In this document: positions 17,322 through 25,657 of the stretch, one piece after another
Layout: the number at the start of each line of letters is the position of its first letter
Position numbering within the stretch: the first letter of the stretch is position 1
DNA from: an uncultured Eubacteriales bacterium
GTDB taxonomy: Bacteria; Bacillota; Clostridia; Oscillospirales; Acutalibacteraceae
Assembly (NCBI GenBank): GCA_900315815.1
Contig: ONAS01000006.1
Coordinates: 1-40,351 of the forward strand
Direction of reading: 5' to 3'
Length of the DNA: 40,351 nt
Program-made: the position numbers and the translations under genes
Notes under the pieces: generated by a model
The model's database searches: none
Seen by the model: the letters and a program-made list of their open reading frames with translations, nothing else
What the model was told of the DNA's origin: nothing

Positions 17322-17504
17322 TCAGCTCGTCATTGCGTTGAATACGTCTGCGAGCCTTGTGTTCAATGTGTCGGTTCCTTTGAATATCAGCCTGACCCGC
17401 GTGTCGCTGACCGTCAGCTGATAGGGGACGGTCGGTTCTCGATCGGGAATGAAAGCTGTCGGATCGGGAGCCGGCGCGTGCTCGTTCTTTGATTGCGGAT
17501 TCAA
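17322..17504 (-). CDS. Small TnpW-like transposon protein
   Basis: This is a 60-residue protein with a TTG start (17502-17504) supported by GAGGTGAG a few nt upstream. The first half is polar and Pro-rich. The second half (YQLTVSDTRVRLIFKGTDTLNTRLADVFNAM) resembles the TnpW family, small proteins of unknown function encoded directly before serine recombinases. The stop is 13 nt before the recombinase start, so the two are one operon. The TnpW assignment rests on context and a loose pattern match. Confidence 0.6.
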   Translation of the reverse strand: MNPQSKNEHAPAPDPTAFIPDREPTVPYQLTVSDTRVRLIFKGTDTLNTRLADVFNAMTS

Positions 17505-17539
17505 TTTCTCACCTCAAAATGGATTCTTCTATTAGTCTT

Positions 17540-17556
17540 GTCAATTATTAACTGAC
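17540..17556. promoter_or_regulatory. Imperfect palindrome upstream of the recombinase operon
   Basis: GTCAATTATTAACTGAC is a 17-bp near-perfect palindrome (one mismatched pair around a central base). It contains, on the minus strand, a TTGACA hexamer (17539-17544) pointing at the TnpW-like gene. No good -10 box follows at 17 nt (CATTTT), so promoter strength is doubtful. The palindrome could be an operator or a recombinase-binding site. Confidence 0.35.
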
Positions 17557-17605
17557 TATTCCTGCGGGCTGAGGCGAGTCTGCTGTTGTGTGAAAGGGTT
17601 TGATT

Positions 17606-17821
17606 TTACGGATCGGTGGTGTAGGAGAGAGTACCCTCGGCGGCGCGGATCCGTTCAAGATCGGCGGTGAGAGGGATGACGGCGTATGCGGGACGGCTGT
17701 CTCGTGTAATAATGGCAGAGCCGAGGACATCGGAGATGCGGAACGCCTCGCGGAGGTGCTTTTTAAGATGTTCGATGGGGAAGAGGGTTTTGGCGTTAAC
17801 GGTTATTCTGAGCATTGACAT
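17606..17821 (-). CDS. Phd/YefM-like small protein (orphan antitoxin-like)
   Basis: This 71-residue protein starts at ATG 17821 behind AAAGGA. The central pattern LKKHLREAFRISDVLGSAIITRDSRPAYAVIPL resembles the N-terminal DNA-binding fold of Phd/YefM antitoxins (short helices, then a strand-turn-strand with a xITRxGxPxAVIxP-like motif). No toxin gene overlaps it on either side. Short proteins of this look often accompany serine-recombinase elements and may act as repressors. It is separated from the TnpW-like gene by about 100 nt holding the palindrome described above. Family assignment is tentative. Confidence 0.5.
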   Translation of the reverse strand: MSMLRITVNAKTLFPIEHLKKHLREAFRISDVLGSAIITRDSRPAYAVIPLTADLERIRAAEGTLSYTTDP

Positions 17822-17932
17822 AGGGATGTTCCTTTCTTTTTGGGTAATAAGTATGAGTGTACAGCCAAAAACGGGAAAATGCTGCTTCTGCGCTCGAGTC
17901 CTGTCGGCTGTGTTCCCAGTATACCATCAACA

Positions 17933-18316
17933 CCTGCCGCGGCGGACACCATATACCGTTACTTCTGCGCGACCAATTCGGATGTGTATGATTACGACGC
18001 GATATTCACCGGCGATCTGGGGCGGGTCGGGAGCCGGCTCCTGTACGATCTGCTGTTGGAGAAGGGGATCGACCTGATGCCGAAGCACAAGGACTGCGGC
18101 GTGATGATCTTCGATAACAAGCAGGACGTCCATGCCGGAGGCTCGGGCTGCGGATGCTGTGCGTCCGTGCTGTGCGGACACATCCTGCGGAATATGTGTG
18201 CGGGGCGGTATCGCAATATCCTGTTCATGGCGACAGGCGCACTGCTGAGTCCGACGACCGTTCTGCAGAAGCAGACGATCCCGTCGATCGCGCATCTTGT
18301 CAATATCCGCGCATAA
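17933..18316 (+). pseudogene. spoVAD: spoVAD 3' fragment (stage V sporulation protein AD)
   Basis: From about 17933 to the stop at 18314-18316 the frame reads PAAADTI...YDAIFTGDLGRVGS...KDCGVMIFD...DVHAGGSGCGC...ATGALLSPT...IPSIAHLVNI. This matches the C-terminal ~125 residues of SpoVAD, a thiolase-fold protein of the SpoVA channel that moves dipicolinic acid into the forespore. Full SpoVAD is ~335 residues, and the N-terminal two-thirds is missing. The frame stays open up to TTG 17840, but that part has no SpoVAD similarity and no ribosome site. The break lies beside the recombinase module, so insertion or deletion there probably removed the 5' part. Confidence 0.8.
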
Positions 18317-18318
18317 AA

Positions 18319-18350
18319 AAAGGCAGCCCGTGTGAGCTGCCTTTGCGGTC
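18319..18350. terminator. Bidirectional intrinsic terminator
   Basis: AAAGGCAGC (18319-18327) pairs with GCTGCCTTT (18336-18344) around an 8-nt loop, with an A-run before it. It sits between the convergent spoVAD fragment and the endonuclease IV gene and would end leftward nfo-operon transcripts with a U tract. Confidence 0.8.
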
Positions 18351-18355
18351 TATGG

Positions 18356-19186
18356 TTATTCCATCCAGCTGAGGACGGTGCGGATCTCGTCGATATAGCC
18401 TTGGTCGTCATTCGGCGTTTCAAGGATGAACGGCTTGTTCTGCAGGGCGGGGTGGAGTGCGATGCGCTTCATCGCGTCCGTGCCGAGGAAGCCCTGACCG
18501 AGCTTTTCGTGGCGGTCCTTGTGAGAGCCGCAGGGATTCTTGCTGTCGTTGAAGTGGACGGCGTACAGGCGGTCCAGCCCGATGATCGCGTCAAATCGCG
18601 ACAGAACGCCGTCAAGGTCGCCGACGATGTCGTATCCCGCGTCCCAGACGTGGCAGGTGTCGAAGCAGACGCCGAGCTTTTCGCTGAGGGTGACGCGGTC
18701 GATGATCGCGCGCAGCTCCTCAAAGCTCCTGCCTATTTCCGTGCCCTTGCCCGCCATGGTCTCCAGCAGGACGACGGTCTGCATTTCGGGAAACAGCACG
18801 CTGTTCAGCGCGTCTGCGATCAGCTCGACGCCTCTTTCTGTGCCCTGACCCGTGTGCGCGCCGGGGTGGAAGTTGTAGTAGCTGTCGGGAAAGTACTGCA
18901 TCCGACGGATATCCTTTGCCAGCATATCCATACCGTTCGCGCGGGTGGTTTCGTTGGAGGCGCAGAGGTTCAAGGTGTAGCTGCCGTGGGCGACCGTCGG
19001 CCCGAAGTGATGCTCTCTGAGCAGAGCGTTCAGCGCCGCGGCGTCCTCGGGGACGATGTCCCTGCTCCTGCCGCCCCGCGGATTGCGGGTGAAGTAGGCG
19101 AAGGTATTTCCGCCGAAGCCGAGCATGGTCTTACCCATCGCCTCATAGCCGTTCGTCACGCTCAGATGACAGCCGATGGTTATCAT
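18356..19186 (-). CDS. nfo: Endonuclease IV (AP endonuclease)
   Basis: Endonuclease IV cuts DNA 5' of abasic sites in base-excision repair and holds a trinuclear zinc centre in a TIM barrel. The 276-residue length is normal. Ligand motifs are visible in order: IGCHLS near the N-terminus, AHGSYTLNLC, NFHPGAHTG, LLETMAGKGTEIG, CFDTCHVWDAGYD, HFNDSKNPCGSHKDRHEKLGQG and the C-terminal ILETP. Start ATG 19186 has AGGAGG 8 nt upstream. It is the last gene of a leftward operon, 18 nt after the unknown 297-residue protein. Confidence 0.93.
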   Translation of the reverse strand: MITIGCHLSVTNGYEAMGKTMLGFGGNTFAYFTRNPRGGRSRDIVPEDAAALNALLREHHFGPTVAHGSYTLNLCASNETTRANGMDMLAKDIRRMQYFPDSYYNFHPGAHTGQGTERGVELIADALNSVLFPEMQTVVLLETMAGKGTEIGRSFEELRAIIDRVTLSEKLGVCFDTCHVWDAGYDIVGDLDGVLSRFDAIIGLDRLYAVHFNDSKNPCGSHKDRHEKLGQGFLGTDAMKRIALHPALQNKPFILETPNDDQGYIDEIRTVLSWME

Positions 19187-19204
19187 AATGGAGCCTCCTG
19201 TGTG

Positions 19205-20098
19205 TTATTTGTTGGAAAAATCAAGGGAGAAGAACCTGAAACGCCGGAAATCGGCGGTGGGCGCGACGGCGATCAGAACGGTCCCGCCGACCCCGGGGAA
19301 GCCGGTGGCTGTCATGAGCCAGACAGTTTCCTTCTCGATGTTCCACTGTGAGGTGAGCCGCGTGACCTTGCAGGAGCGGCACCGTTCATTGAGACGGTTA
19401 AAGACGCTCATGACCCACATATCGGTGATGTCATAGCCGCCGACGGCTTCCTTGCAGACGCCGGGGATCTCGGCTGAGAGCGCGTCATACGGCAGCAGCT
19501 TGCGGAAGCGGAGCGTCAGTCTTTCTCCGCCGACGACGCTTTCACATTCACAGCACAGGACGCCCTCGCCGTGGAGATAGGACTGATCCTTGAGGGTGTC
19601 AAGCGAATCGCAGAAGGCGTGCAGAGCAGCGCGCTCTTCGTCGGTAAATTCCGTAAAGGGGTCGTTGCATCCTGCCTCCGGACGGGTGAGCGACGCGGCC
19701 TTTTGTATACATACGTGATACTCGGACAAGATGACGCCGCCCTTGTCAAGCTCCGTCAGCAGACGGCGGTTGAAGTCGTCAAAGCCGAGCGCGCGGGAAT
19801 AGGAAAGCCTGAAGGAGCGCTCATGCTCCGGATAACGGTGATAATACCGACAGGTAAGGCGGCCTTCTTCGACGCCGAATACGCTGTACGCCTCGAAGAT
19901 GTCGGTACGCTCCCGCCTCTCGACCCCGCCTCGTGTGCGGGTACGGCACCACTCCGTGAAGCTGTCTGTGAGAGGCGGAGTGCTGTCAAGGTTGTCTCCG
20001 ATCGGCTTCTGCTCTTCCTGTGCGGGGCGCTCTGGAGCGTCCTGCGGCGCCTGTACAGAGGCCTTTTCGGAGCGGAGCCTTTTAAAGGGGTTCTTCAT
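19205..20098 (-). CDS. Unknown protein, 297 residues
   Basis: I do not recognise this family. The start at 20098 has only a weak GGGGGA site. The first ~45 residues are basic, then Pro/Gln-rich and probably disordered. The rest looks like a globular alpha/beta protein with scattered cysteines (CCECESV, ERCRSC) but no clear zinc-binding pattern. It has no signal peptide or membrane segment. It lies between the PPC-domain gene (14 nt upstream) and nfo (18 nt downstream) on the same strand, so it is almost certainly co-transcribed. A 232-residue opposite-strand frame covers the same DNA and was set aside because the operon spacing and ribosome sites favour the minus strand. Confidence 0.6.
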   Translation of the reverse strand: MKNPFKRLRSEKASVQAPQDAPERPAQEEQKPIGDNLDSTPPLTDSFTEWCRTRTRGGVERRERTDIFEAYSVFGVEEGRLTCRYYHRYPEHERSFRLSYSRALGFDDFNRRLLTELDKGGVILSEYHVCIQKAASLTRPEAGCNDPFTEFTDEERAALHAFCDSLDTLKDQSYLHGEGVLCCECESVVGGERLTLRFRKLLPYDALSAEIPGVCKEAVGGYDITDMWVMSVFNRLNERCRSCKVTRLTSQWNIEKETVWLMTATGFPGVGGTVLIAVAPTADFRRFRFFSLDFSNK

Positions 20099-20112
20099 GA
20101 CCGTCCCCCGGT

Positions 20113-20547
20113 TCAGGAAAAGTCCCAGACGCGGATGCCGAGCGCGTCGATATATTTGCGGCCGATGCTTCCCTCAGCGGGTGTGAGCACAAGCTCGCCC
20201 GTCAGACCGATGATCGCCTCCAGCAGATGCCCGCAAAGGACGGCGGGTCTTCCGTCTGCGCCGCGATAGGCAAAGGAGGCATGCGCGTGGATGTACGGCC
20301 TGCCCTCAAAGACGGTGACGTTGCCGTCGAGCGAGATCAGCTCGAGCATGGCGGTGACTTCCTCGCGGTCATAGTCCTTCTTTTCGGGGTCGAATACCCC
20401 GACCACGGCGTTTGAACAGCCGCCGATGCCCTGAATGCGGGCGGTCCCGATGCTCTCCTGCTCACAGAGCATGACGAGAGAGGAGAGGATCTCGTCGCCC
20501 TTATCCAGTCTGATGTAGTATTGTTCGCCGAATTTTCTGTAATCCAT
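20113..20547 (-). CDS. PPC/DUF296 domain protein
   Basis: The protein has 144 residues and consists of a single PPC domain (DUF296), the fold known from plant AT-hook proteins and widespread as stand-alone bacterial proteins. Marks are YIRLDKGDEILSSL, TARIQGIGGCSNAVVGVFD, and the metal-binding HAHASF...GHLLEA pattern with three histidines, followed by a VLTPAEGSIGRKYID C-terminus. The bacterial function is not firmly known; DNA or small-ligand binding have been proposed. ATG 20547 has GGAGGTG 4 nt upstream and a good promoter. It heads the operon with the unknown protein and nfo. Confidence 0.85.
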   Translation of the reverse strand: MDYRKFGEQYYIRLDKGDEILSSLVMLCEQESIGTARIQGIGGCSNAVVGVFDPEKKDYDREEVTAMLELISLDGNVTVFEGRPYIHAHASFAYRGADGRPAVLCGHLLEAIIGLTGELVLTPAEGSIGRKYIDALGIRVWDFS

Positions 20548-20570
20548 AACGCACCTCCGCTTTTTCTGTC

Positions 20571-20599
20571 ATTATACCAGATTCGGGCTGTGGTGTCCA
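20571..20599 (-). promoter_or_regulatory. Sigma-A-type promoter for the PPC-nfo operon
   Basis: On the minus strand TGGACA (20594-20599) and TATAAT (20571-20576) are separated by 17 nt, one mismatch from consensus overall. Its -35 box forms the left half of a palindrome shared with the divergent promoter. Confidence 0.8.
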
Positions 20600-20607
20600 T
20601 ATGGACA
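20594..20607. promoter_or_regulatory. 14-bp perfect palindrome joining two divergent -35 boxes
   Basis: TGTCCATATGGACA reads the same on both strands. Its two arms are exactly the -35 hexamers (TGGACA) of the leftward PPC promoter and the rightward GNAT promoter. RNA polymerase could hardly bind both at once, and a dimeric repressor could cover both. Confidence 0.6.
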
Positions 20608-20630
20608 AACGCGGATTTTTGTGGTATGAT
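20602..20630 (+). promoter_or_regulatory. Sigma-A-type promoter for the GNAT gene
   Basis: TGGACA (20602-20607), a 17-nt spacer and TATGAT (20625-20630) precede the GNAT start at 20652 by about 20 nt. This supports a short leader and excludes the in-frame ATG at 20601, which lies within the -35 box. Confidence 0.75.
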
Positions 20631-20651
20631 AGCCCCCGGAAGGTGATGAAA

Positions 20652-21149
20652 ATGGAATTGCGGTTTCAGGAATTGGCTGCGGGGGATACCGCGGGGATCG
20701 AAAGGATGTCCGCGCTTGCGTCAGGGATCGTGAAGGAATACTACGATCCGCTTCTGGGGGCGGAGCAGAACGACTACATGATCGAGATGTTCCAGTCGGC
20801 GCGGTCGATCGCCGGACAGCTGGACGAAGGGAAACGGTATTTTTTTGTCCGATTGGCGGATGAGGATATCGGCTTCTTCTGCTTTTATCCACACGACGAC
20901 GCGATGTATCTGAGCAAATTTTACCTGCGCGCGGATATGCGCGGCAGGGGCTTTGCGCGTGAGATGATCCGCTTTATCGGAGAAGAGGCGAAAAAGCGCG
21001 GGCTGTATGCGATCGAGCTGAACGTCAACAAGGATAACGCCACGAAATATATCTATGAAAAGCTCGGCTTCGTCTGTATCCGTTCGGAGAAGAACGATAT
21101 CGGACACGGATTTTATATGGATGACTATGTCTATCGGCTGGAGCTGTAA
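20652..21149 (+). CDS. GNAT family N-acetyltransferase
   Basis: This acetyl-CoA-dependent acyltransferase has about 165 residues. SKFYLRADMRGRGFAREM holds the pyrophosphate-binding R-x-x-G-x-G/A loop of motif A. ELNVNKDNATKYIYEKLGF is motif B with the usual N...A..Y.K.GF pattern. The start is ATG 20652, because AAGGTG (20640-20645) is 6 nt upstream and directly abuts the alternative ATG 20646. It is a single-gene transcript bounded by its own promoter and terminator. The substrate is unknown. Confidence 0.85.
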   Translation: MELRFQELAAGDTAGIERMSALASGIVKEYYDPLLGAEQNDYMIEMFQSARSIAGQLDEGKRYFFVRLADEDIGFFCFYPHDDAMYLSKFYLRADMRGRGFAREMIRFIGEEAKKRGLYAIELNVNKDNATKYIYEKLGFVCIRSEKNDIGHGFYMDDYVYRLEL

Positions 21150-21151
21150 CG

Positions 21152-21181
21152 TCCGCGGGGAAACCCGCGGATTTTCTTTTT
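21152..21181 (+). terminator. Intrinsic terminator
   Basis: TCCGCGGG (21152-21159), a GAAA tetraloop, CCCGCGGA (21164-21171) and then TTTTCTTTTT make a strong rho-independent terminator just after the GNAT stop. Confidence 0.92.
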
Positions 21182-21188
21182 ATCTGTC

Positions 21189-21217
21189 TTGTGAGGGAGC
21201 GGCTTGTGTGTTATACT
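21189..21217 (+). promoter_or_regulatory. Promoter for the GNAT-Nudix-deaminase-SDR operon
   Basis: TTGTGA (21189-21194) and TATACT (21212-21217) are spaced by 17 nt and lie ~30 nt before the first start codon. The -35 match is moderate. Confidence 0.6.
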
Positions 21218-21246
21218 GAAAAAGGAAAGAGCAAAGAGGTGAGAGG

Positions 21247-21690
21247 ATGATCAGAGAAATCAGACCGAATGAACTGAATGACCTGCTGGAGCTGTACCTG
21301 CATCTGCACGAGGACGGCGTGCCGCCCGATACCGCGCATCTGCGGCAAACATGGGAGAGGATCTGCGCGGACAGCGATCATCACATCATCGTGTATGAGC
21401 TGGACGGCAGGCTGGTATCGTCCTGCGTGTGCGTGATCATCCCGAACCTGACGCGGAATGTCCGTCCCTATGCGTTTGTCGAGAACGTCGTGACACACGC
21501 CGATCACCGCGGCAAGGGTTATGCGTCAGCGTGCCTTGCCTGTGCGCGGGAGATCGCAAGGGCGGAAAACTGCTATAAGATGATGCTCCTCACGGGAGCA
21601 AAGGACAACGCAACACTGCGATTTTATGAGAACGCGGGCTTCAACTGTACCGACAAGACCGCGTTCATCCAATGGCTGGAGGAGGACTAA
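21247..21690 (+). CDS. GNAT family N-acetyltransferase
   Basis: The protein has 147 residues and begins at ATG 21247 after AGAGGTGAG. ENVVTHADHRGKGYASACL is the acetyl-CoA-binding motif A. LLTGAKDNATLRFYENAGF is motif B. It is the first gene of a four-gene rightward operon, with a one-base gap to the Nudix gene. The acceptor is unknown; small acetyltransferases of this look often modify amines or antibiotics. Confidence 0.85.
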   Translation: MIREIRPNELNDLLELYLHLHEDGVPPDTAHLRQTWERICADSDHHIIVYELDGRLVSSCVCVIIPNLTRNVRPYAFVENVVTHADHRGKGYASACLACAREIARAENCYKMMLLTGAKDNATLRFYENAGFNCTDKTAFIQWLEED

Positions 21691-21691
21691 G

Positions 21692-22174
21692 ATGGATTGT
21701 ACCTTTCAAACGGAAGAAGGCAGATTCAATTACCGCGTCGGCGTGATCATCACAAACGGCGACCGGATGCTGATGGCGCGCAATCCGCTCGATCGGCGGG
21801 AGTATTACTATTCCGTAGGCGGTAGGGTGAACTTCGGCGAGGAGCTGACAGCCGCCGTGATACGGGAGCTGAAGGAGGAAACAGGCGTCGACTGTGAGAT
21901 CGGCCGCCTTGCCTGCATCCATGAGAATTTCTTTACCGACAGCGACGGCGTGCCCTACCATGAGGTCTCTGTTTTCTTCACGGTCAAAGAGAATGAACAG
22001 CTCCTGCGGATCCCTAACGGGCATCTGACGGATCACGGTCCCAAGGGCGAGTATCTGGAATGGATCGATATGAAGCACAGCGACGGGATCACCGTTTACC
22101 CGGAATTCTTCAAAACGGCGGATTTCAGCCGTGAGACCGGGGTAATGCATTTTATTTCAAGAGAGGGCGCATGA
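21692..22174 (+). CDS. Nudix hydrolase
   Basis: This 160-residue protein starts at ATG 21692 with GGAGGAGG upstream. It carries a full Nudix box, GGRVNFGEELTAAVIRELKEETGV written here as two parts: GGRVNFGEE and then RELKEETGV, giving the G-x5-E-x7-R-E-U-x-E-E-x-G-U pattern that binds Mg2+ and hydrolyses nucleoside-diphosphate-X bonds. The sequence before it (MLMARNPLDRREYYYSVGG) fits the nucleotide-sanitising or NADH-type subgroup, but the substrate cannot be fixed. Its stop overlaps the start of the deaminase fusion by four bases. Confidence 0.88.
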   Translation: MDCTFQTEEGRFNYRVGVIITNGDRMLMARNPLDRREYYYSVGGRVNFGEELTAAVIRELKEETGVDCEIGRLACIHENFFTDSDGVPYHEVSVFFTVKENEQLLRIPNGHLTDHGPKGEYLEWIDMKHSDGITVYPEFFKTADFSRETGVMHFISREGA

Positions 22175-23070
22175 TGACGGATATCTGGGAACGGTTATAC
22201 GAAAAAGCACGGACGGAGTATCACCCCGCGGAGGTATCGCCCTTTATCACGGCGCACCATGTCGTATGCGCGATGGAAGCCGAAAACGGCGAGATCTATA
22301 CCGGGTTCTGTATCGAGAGCTGCTGCGGCGTGATGGATCTGTGCGCCGAGCGGGTCGCCGCTTTGAATATGTACCTGCACAGCGGTCAGACAGCGGTGAA
22401 GCGGCTGATCGCCTTCCGCGACAGAGCGCCCTACGGTGAGGGGAGCGGTATGCCCTGCGGCGCGTGCCGTGAATTCTTCATGCAGCTCGACGAGCGGAAT
22501 GAGAACATGGAGATCATGTCGGATTACACAAGCCGCTCGACTGTGACGCTCAGAGAGCTGATCCCCGACTGGTGGGGCAGAGAGCGCTGTGCGTCACGCT
22601 GCGGCGTCTGCTTAGCGCAGGTCGAACAGGCTGACCTGTATCAGGTCTTGTCCATGCAGGCGGAGGCGTTCGCAGAACTGCTGGAAAAGTATCACGATGA
22701 CGACACAAGCCCCGCCAACGAGACCTATACGGATATCCTGCGGCGCTATCGGCAGGAGGGCTCGACCTATTATTTCATCCTGTCGGGGGAGGAGAAGGTC
22801 GGCGTGATCCGTGTCGTCGATAAGCGGGACGGCGAAAGCCGCAAGAGGATATCGCCGCTGTTCATCCTGCCCGGGTATCGCCGCCGCGGGTATGCGCAAA
22901 AAGCCATCGCGGAGGCGGAGCGGATCCACGGCGCTCACAACTGGCAGCTGGTCACGATCCTGCAGGAGGAGGGCAACTGCCGTTTATATGAATCGATGGG
23001 CTATGAGCAGAGAGGGATCGCGCAGGTCATCAGCGATGAGATGACGCTGGTGATCTACGAAAAGGATTGA
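22171..23070 (+). CDS. Cytidine-deaminase-like / GNAT fusion protein
   Basis: The protein has 299 residues and two domains. Residues ~1-130 are a zinc-dependent cytidine/blasticidin-type deaminase. Evidence is HHVVCAMEAENGEIYTGF, LCAER (zinc Cys and catalytic Glu) and MPCGACREF (two zinc Cys). Residues ~150-299 are a GNAT acetyltransferase with SPLFILPGYRRRGYAQKAI (motif A) and NCRLYESMGYEQRG (motif B). Between them a CGVCLAQVEQADL linker is seen. Joining a deaminase to an acetyltransferase suggests that both act on one small molecule, perhaps an aminoacyl-nucleoside such as blasticidin or a damaged nucleoside. That is inference. Start ATG 22171 overlaps the Nudix stop. Confidence 0.85.
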   Translation: MMTDIWERLYEKARTEYHPAEVSPFITAHHVVCAMEAENGEIYTGFCIESCCGVMDLCAERVAALNMYLHSGQTAVKRLIAFRDRAPYGEGSGMPCGACREFFMQLDERNENMEIMSDYTSRSTVTLRELIPDWWGRERCASRCGVCLAQVEQADLYQVLSMQAEAFAELLEKYHDDDTSPANETYTDILRRYRQEGSTYYFILSGEEKVGVIRVVDKRDGESRKRISPLFILPGYRRRGYAQKAIAEAERIHGAHNWQLVTILQEEGNCRLYESMGYEQRGIAQVISDEMTLVIYEKD

Positions 23071-23086
23071 TCACGGGAGGTTCACG

Positions 23087-23995
23087 ATGAAGATTCTGGT
23101 AACAGGCGGCACGACCTTTGTCAGCAAATATACGGCGGAGCATTTTGTCAGAAGGGGCGACGAGTTGTTCGTCCTCAACCGCGGCAGTCGGGAGCAGGTG
23201 AGCGGCGTCAGGCTCATCAAGGCCGACAGGACACAGCCGGGAGATATCCTGCGCGGGGCGCATTTTGACGCGGTGCTGGACATCACCGCCTATACCGCGG
23301 AGCATATCCGCGGACTGCTCGACGCGGACGTCACCTTTGACGATTACATTTTTATCAGCTCCAGCGCGGTGTATCCCGAAACGGATCCTCAGCCGTTTTC
23401 GGAGGAGATGCCCTGCGGCAGGAACGCGATATGGGGCGCTTACGGTGAGAACAAGCTGGAGGCGGAGAAGGTCCTGCGCGAGCGGGCGGAGAACGCCTAT
23501 ATCCTGCGCCCGCCGTACTTTTACGGCATATATGAGAACCTCTACCGCGAGGCGTTCCCGTTTGACTGCGCGGCAAAGGACAGACCGTTCTTCCTTCCGG
23601 GGGACGGCTCGATGAAGCTGCAGTTCTTCAACGTGTCCGACCTGTGCCGCTTCATGGAGATCCTGCTGACAGAACACCCCGAAAACCGCGTGTTCAACGT
23701 CGGAAACAGGGAGACCGTGACGGTGAAGGAATGGGCAGAGCTGTGCTGCCGCATCGCGGGCAAAACGCCCCGATTCGTCAGCGTGGACAAGTCGGTGCCT
23801 CAGCGGGATTACTTCTGTTTTCATGACTATGAGTACGAGCTGGACGTATCAAAGCAGAGCGCGCTCATGCCGGATACCGTGCCGTTGGAGAAGGGTCTGA
23901 GGGAGGAATACCTCTGGTACAGGGAACACCCCGAGAGCGTGTACTACCGCAAGCCGTACATGGAATACATCGATACGAATCTGAGGCGGAAATGA
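23087..23995 (+). CDS. Extended SDR, NAD-dependent epimerase/dehydratase family
   Basis: The protein has 302 residues and starts at ATG 23087 after GGGAGG. The N-terminus MKILVTGGTTFVSKYTAEHF is the dinucleotide-binding fold, followed by LFVLNRGS. SSSAVYPETD and AYGENKLEAE carry the catalytic Ser and Tyr-x3-Lys. RPPYFYGIYENLYREAFPF and the VFNVGNRETVTVKEW segment fit the subgroup of SDRs often labelled as mRNA-binding or isoflavone-reductase-like. It ends the four-gene operon. No nucleotide-sugar genes are near, so its substrate is open. Confidence 0.8.
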   Translation: MKILVTGGTTFVSKYTAEHFVRRGDELFVLNRGSREQVSGVRLIKADRTQPGDILRGAHFDAVLDITAYTAEHIRGLLDADVTFDDYIFISSSAVYPETDPQPFSEEMPCGRNAIWGAYGENKLEAEKVLRERAENAYILRPPYFYGIYENLYREAFPFDCAAKDRPFFLPGDGSMKLQFFNVSDLCRFMEILLTEHPENRVFNVGNRETVTVKEWAELCCRIAGKTPRFVSVDKSVPQRDYFCFHDYEYELDVSKQSALMPDTVPLEKGLREEYLWYREHPESVYYRKPYMEYIDTNLRRK

Positions 23996-24083
23996 GCACG
24001 GAAAGCCCAAACGAAGGGCGGTCCCCGAGCCGAAAACGGCTTATGATACAAAAACGGGGACGGATATTTATCGCTTATTCACA
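23996..24083. other. Intergenic region without clear genes
   Basis: This stretch between the SDR gene and the glpK promoter holds only a small hairpin (AGCCG-AAAA-CGGCT near 24035) without a proper T tract. No convincing terminator or small gene is seen. Confidence 0.5.
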
Positions 24084-24113
24084 TTGAAATAACACGCCGG
24101 ATTATTGTATAAT
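24084..24113 (+). promoter_or_regulatory. Promoter for the glycerol operon
   Basis: TTGAAA (24084-24089) and a perfect TATAAT (24108-24113) are 18 nt apart and 38 nt before glpK. No obvious catabolite-response palindrome was found around it. Confidence 0.7.
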
Positions 24114-24138
24114 AAAACTATCAGCTTCGGCAGAATAA

Positions 24139-25641
<1,503 letters not shown>

Positions 25642-25657
25642 GGTGCAGGAGACAACC

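Noticed and set aside
16406..17341. Long open frame (311 codons) on the plus strand across the recombinase gene
   Set aside because: It is antisense to a clear serine recombinase with catalytic motifs; GC-rich codon bias opens the opposite frame. Its translation is low-complexity Ala/Val/Asp.
15583..17925. Shared CCAGTATAC at ~15590 (inverted) and ~17918 as possible element ends
   Set aside because: Only nine bases, partly self-palindromic, and in opposite orientation; too weak for attachment sites without an empty-site comparison.
17840..17932. TTG-initiated extension that would make the spoVAD fragment a 158-aa gene
   Set aside because: No ribosome site and no SpoVAD similarity before residue ~32; the open frame upstream looks accidental.
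18332..19351. 339-codon plus-strand frame over nfo
   Set aside because: Antisense to endonuclease IV, whose zinc-ligand motifs are all present.
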